NCBI GenBank assembly: GCA_025667525.1
Contig: CM046881.1
Span: 30,267,580-30,331,579, forward strand
Direction of reading: 5' to 3'
From: Glebionis coronaria
Taxonomy: Eukaryota; Streptophyta; Magnoliopsida; Asterales; Asteraceae
Length of the DNA: 64,000 nucleotides
The position numbers and the translations under genes are program-made. The notes beneath the pieces are model-generated. The model had not been told where the DNA came from. It saw only the letters and a list, made by a program, of their open reading frames with translations, and made no database searches. Positions 59,233 through 64,000 of this stretch are shown here, piece by piece (positions within the stretch are counted from its first letter, which is position 1; every line of letters begins with the position of its first letter).

Positions 59233-61144
59233 GAATGGTATCAGAGACAATGGTTATAGAGAATTAGGTTGCCTAGTCGCGTAGCCTAGTCTATAGCTTA
59301 AGGGTCCCTGCATATAGGCGTCATAGGGGTATGTGTGCATTTTATAATAGTTGATGTGTTTGGATGTTATTTTTGCGATATTTGTTAAGTTATGAACTAG
59401 TATGGTTCATACTTAACTACATGTTATTTTCTTTACGAGTTTTGACTAGTACGGGTTGAACCATAGTCGTATACGCTAGTCATTGTTGGATTTCGTTTAA
59501 TTACGTTTTCATGTTCTTTATATATTTTGAATTTTGTCTACGCTGGTTCAGCTGGACTATGAGTTTATTTGTTTCATGCATTGACTATGTTATTTTAATA
59601 CATGGGATTTTGGATCTTATTTTATGTTTTGGTTATGTGCTTAATGAGTTGTAGGATCTATGTGCTTATTTGAGTTGGTAGACTGATGTGTTATGTGTAG
59701 TATTAATTCTTATAAGTGTCATCATAGGAGGGAGTGAATTAGTGAAAGGGGACTGGTATAAGTATGGTGGCCAACATAGTTATACAAGTACCACGACATC
59801 AATGGATTCCTAAGTATGGTTGCATGAAAGAGGGTTAATACATGCTTGTATTGTATATGTTGTATGGATTTGAGTGTATGTACGCCTATGCCTATATATG
59901 TGTATATCCTTTCTACTTATCGGTTGTATTCTTAGGATGGTTTTATAGCTCTTCATTCTTTGGGATGTTCAACTTCTGTAGTAGCGCATTTATCGAGTCC
60001 TCATTTCACGTGTTTGTTTATACGGTACTTTTGGTGTAGAAGCTAATGAGAGGGTGGATATTTATTTTGGAATAACGATATCTTTTGTTTTGAGTCTTAC
60101 ATGGTAAAAAAATGGAACTTGCAAATAGTAAAAAGATAGTTGTTGGTAGTCGATAAAATGAGAGTAAAGTGTCGAAAACGTGTTTGTAATAAGGTGAAAT
60201 ATAAATTCTTTAACATATAAGCATGGCTTATTTATTTTTAAAATATTTTGGTTTTGATCACCTAAAGTTATTGTTCTTTAGTTAAAATATTATTCTTATT
60301 TAATTAAATATGTTTAAATCAAGTAATTAATCATATGATGGGTGAGAGTTTTAACTTTATTGAATTAAAATAAATTAGACCTTAAATTTTGTAATTAATA
60401 ACGGGTTTTTTTTGGTATAAATCAGAGTAGGCAGAAACTGTCGCTAAACTGTCAAAATTCGTCGCTAAACTGTCAGAAACTGTCGCTAATGTCTGGGCAG
60501 ATTTTAGGTAAAATCGTTTTGGTCATAACTTATTCGTTTTTAAAGTTTTTTGAGTGATTCAAAAGCCTAAAAATTATGTACTCGAAACGTAATTTTCAAA
60601 TATTCAGAAAGTTTGGTAATTGGAAGTCAGTAGCTTGGTCGAATTAATTGTACAAGTGTCAAGCTCAAGGTTAATTTTCGGACAACATGGGTTAAACTCG
60701 TGTTTTGGGTATTTTGGAGTAATAAACACTTGGAGGGTTAACATAGAGATGAGTTGGGATGGAATTTGAGAGTTCTTTAGACTTTAGAATACGTGGTTAT
60801 ATTTCATGAGTTTTGATTTATGGTATTTACGAGTAAGACTGAAATCGGGGTGACAGTTTTAAACCCGTCGAGTTATGTGATGGCTCCTAACTTGGTTTCA
60901 AGACAGTTCTTGTTTGATGAGTTGCGAGATTTAGTTAGGGTGATTACATAACTTTATGGTTTTAATAAGTTTCCTCGTAGACGGTTAATGCTCATGTGTT
61001 GTTGGTTGAGATTATTTATTATAAATTAAGTTTACGCTTGAACGTGAAGGTTTTATCAGGGATATGTATCCTCGTTTGTTTGCTGAGAACAAGTTTGAGT
61101 TTGGGAGTAAATCTCGGGACGAGATTTCTATTAGGAGGGAGTGA
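59233..61144 (+). other. Interior of the long-LTR element, non-coding
   Basis: Starts with the primer-binding site. No retroviral-type domain in any frame. AACTGTCGCTAA words repeat at 60436-60490, also seen (as GTCGCTAA) in the LTRs of the gypsy element. Possible packaging or leader function is inference. Confidence 0.75.
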
Positions 61145-63857
61145 TGTGACAACCCTAGATTTTGGATTTGTCACTTTTGACTGTTTGATGTTGATCATGT
61201 GCTTGGTGTGCGTTTATGTGTTATGTGCTCATATTTGAGACTTTATCATGATGTTAGACATTGTTTACGTAGTACATGGTACGTTATATAATGATGTGAT
61301 GGGGTTGGTGCGTGCTCATGAGTTCACATGAATGTATAAATCATGGTATAAGTTGGAAATGAAATGAGTTCAGAAATGAACTGCAGAAAAGTTCGGGTAT
61401 CGTTTTGATAAGGTTTCGTTTACGTATCGTATGTTGTATGTATGTATTAAGTATATATAATATGGTTAGGATAAGTTTTATAGTTACTTTCTATATTTAG
61501 AAACTTTTAGAAATGAAGGCTAGTTTAAAAATCGCGTAAAAAGTCGAAAAATTAGCAAAAGGGTACCCGGTTTGGTCCCGAAAGTGTATAGGAGTATAAG
61601 TAAACATAAAATAGAAGGGGGAGAGTGTAAATATAATAAAACACAGAGATGAGTCGAATTTGTGGGTCCCATAGCCTTAATTTTAATAATTAAATTAATA
61701 AAAATAGGATAATTACCATTTAAAAGTCCTAATTGGGCCTAAACTTGTCCAGAAGGTTACCAAGGCCTATATAAACACCCCTAGACCCCTAAAAACGACT
61801 AATAACCCTAAATAAACCTAAAATCAGTCTAAATCTTCCATGGATATCAAGAGAAGTCGAAATTATGATTAGGGTTCGTTAATTTTTCTTGTTTCAAGGT
61901 AAGTGATCAATTAAACCTTAATATAATTTATGTTTTTATTAATTAATCATAATTATATTGTTAATTAACCATCATTGAGATGATTAGGATTTTATTAATT
62001 TTCTGGAAAAATATATTAATTAAGATCCATTAATAATTTTAGGGTTTGTGTTATAAATTTAGGGATAATTAATGATGTTTAGAGGGTTAGTGCATAAAGG
62101 CGTAAAACAGTCTGATTTTCAAGGCTGTCTTGTGTCGACTGTTCCGGGCAGTAGGTAGCACCTTTGGTTGAGTTTCTTTTTTTTAAAATTAAGTTCAGAG
62201 AGTCTACTTTTCAAAAATGTAAGGTTGGTCGAAAATGGAGTTTGGGAAGGTCGTCAAATAATTTTTATAAAAACAGTGCGCTGTTCAGGAATAAATTTTG
62301 ATTTCGGAGATTTGAGTCAAAACCTAACCAAACGAATGAGATAGCCAAAGATTTTTGATTTGGGAACTCTTTATAATATATATAAAAGTACTGGAGGTTT
62401 TCAATAAAAGTTGTGGTGTTTAGGTCGGGCTTTTGGTGTCTAACATTTAGCATGTACAGAAAATCAGCTTTGGTGAAAACGACTTTTGGCGTAGAGACTA
62501 AACGAAAGGGTTAAACGTGTAATTAGAAAGTAAAATTGGTTTTTGAAGTTCTTAGATCATATAACAACATAACTCCAGTAGGGTAGGAGTCAAGTGTGGT
62601 GTTAAGTTCACTTCATGTGATCGTTTAGTGACTAGTAAACCGTACCGGGGAAAAACTGGAATTTTACGTATAGAATAGCTTGTAGTGGGAGAACTAGATA
62701 GTGGGGATTGGGGGATTAGATTCATCTCCTTGATTGTTACTTAACTTGGGTGTTAAGACCTGAGCTAAGGTTGTCGTGTATGATTTTATAGGTTTGCAGG
62801 AGTGCTAGCTTGATGTGCTATCAGGTGAGTTTATAGTCCCGTTTTGCTACGTTTTTAAATGTTTTTCCAGTATGGGATGGAGATGACACTTGCAATGTTC
62901 TTTAACATGATTTAGTACTATGTTTTAAAATGTGTGGACATACATGTGATATTGTGTGACTTGCGTGCTTATGTGTTCTCATATGTGCTTTGATATGTGT
63001 TCTGATATGTGAATCTTGATTGCGTTATGATTGGGATTGGTACATAGATGTATGGGCGTCTATGGGACCAGTTGTGATGTGTGTGGAGCGTGGGGCACGA
63101 TCCGTCCTGAGTTCTTGGTTCTGAGTTCTTGATTCTGAGTTCTTGGTTCGTGGGGCACGATCCGTCCTGAGTACTTGTGCATCGTCTCTTCGGAGGCAAG
63201 ATATCTCGACGGGGATATAGTTCATCTTCCACAGGTGGTGTGGGAAAGATCCGGATAGTGTGGTGTGTTCTTGTGTGTGTGATGGGATACTTCTTGATTG
63301 TTATAGCGTGCTTTGTGAATTGTAGATGTGATTGGTACTTGGCTTGAGTTTTGTTGTGGATGCATGTAGCATGATTATCACATTATGGTCCATTACTATA
63401 AATTGTTTTTCTTCAACTTATTTACAGCGGATGTCAAGGTTTCTTATGATGTTCTAGATAACTTAAACCTATGTTCTCACCAACTTTATGTTGACAGATT
63501 TTAGTGTCATTTTCAGGTGAGGTAGTTGAGAAGGATGCTATTAGAAGTGTGGCTAGAGTTTAGAGGCTGCTAGAATTGCATTAGGAGGAATCCCTTTCCT
63601 CTTAGATTTTATTTTGTCTTCTGATTTAGTATATTGTTTGATACCTATATGTTTGATGTGTGTTATTTGAATGTCTTTGGTAAGAGGTAGGCATGTTACC
63701 TACTTACCTAGACGCCTGCATTGTTTGAGATATTGTCATGACATTGTGTCACCTTTTTATGACATTTCTATTTCATTTAGTTAACTCTATAGACACGCTA
63801 TTGTTGTGATGATATCCATACGTCGCGCCCCATATTCCGCCATGGTGGGGTGTGACA
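61145..63857 (+). repeat. Long-LTR element, 3' LTR
   Basis: 2713 bp, TATA box 61768-61775, followed by the target copy CTTCG. Confidence 0.94.
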
Positions 63858-63862
63858 CTTCG

Positions 63863-64000
63863 GTTAGTGTTATCAGCTTTGATTTAGTTTGTTAAGTGTA
63901 GAGTTAACTCAGTATGACATAGTCAAAGTACAAATTAGTCAAAGAGGCAAATGGCAAAGAAAATAGTTTGGGTCAGTTACTTTGAAGATTGATTTCTCTT
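63863..64000. other. Right flank
   Basis: Continuation of the pre-insertion sequence of 56449-56519. No gene seen. Confidence 0.5.

Larger units (their letters stand above)
56520..63857 (+). mobile_element. Non-autonomous long-LTR retrotransposon, 7,338 bp
   Basis: Target duplication CTTCG (56515-56519, 63858-63862). LTRs 56520-59232 and 61145-63857, both 2713 bp. Primer-binding site ATGGTATCAGAGA starts at 59236; purine tract AGGAGGGAGTGA ends at 61144. The 1,912-bp interior has no gag, protease, reverse transcriptase or integrase. Only the gypsy-like 3' end (GGACGAGATTTCTATTAGGA) survives. LTR ends TGTGACA...GTGTGACA resemble those of the gypsy element in copy B. Confidence 0.94.

Overview
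This window is nuclear plant DNA, almost certainly from a eudicot; composition and repeat types make Asteraceae a reasonable but unproven guess. The reasons are intron-containing genes, plant-type F-box, nucleoredoxin and DUF295 sequences, a nuclear tRNA-Glu gene, and nearly every class of plant transposable element. There is no bacterial or organellar gene organisation. The window is dominated by one old tandem segmental duplication that nested transposons have torn open. Copy A runs from before base 1 to about 32232; copy B runs from about 32233 to 55874. Stripped of later insertions, both copies have the same order: a Mutator-like element (MULE), an antisense Q-rich gene remnant, a Helitron-like repeat, a GAGCTCGAG-rich repeat, an F-box gene, a nucleoredoxin C-terminal fragment and a tRNA-Glu(CTC) gene. 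|| Copy A was interrupted by a 13.2-kb CACTA (En/Spm) element at 5870-19058 (TSD TAG), by a 7.9-kb Ty1-copia element at 20758-28677 inserted inside the F-box exon (TSD ATTTG), by a small Helitron-like element, and by a 217-bp TA microsatellite upstream of the F-box start. Copy B instead received a SINE and a 10.25-kb Ty3-gypsy element with 2.87-kb LTRs inside its MULE, a 1.2-kb foldback element with a 9-bp TSD, and a 393-bp hAT-type MITE. Because each copy keeps the empty site of the other's insertions, boundaries and target duplications can be read directly and the order of events follows. || The CACTA element is the most complex object. It carries a TNP2-type transposase gene and a TNPA-like gene (both on the minus strand, both with nonsense codons), a separate intact zf-GRF zinc-finger ORF on the plus strand, about seventeen copies of a 22-bp self-complementary motif at its ends and in the middle, a palindrome array, 188-bp AT-rich repeats, and a roughly 2.5-kb, 33-bp-unit minisatellite with higher-order duplications. 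|| Right of the duplication (55875-64000) lie a DUF295 F-box C-terminal fragment and a second long-LTR retroelement (56520-63857, TSD CTTCG). Its two 2713-bp LTRs look nearly identical, but its 1.9-kb interior has no gag-pol. Together with the gypsy element in copy B it suggests non-autonomous LTR elements mobilised in trans. || The only host genes that look potentially functional are the copy-B F-box gene (52186-53585) and the two tRNA-Glu genes. All coordinates and counts were made by eye; none of the homology calls was checked against a database.
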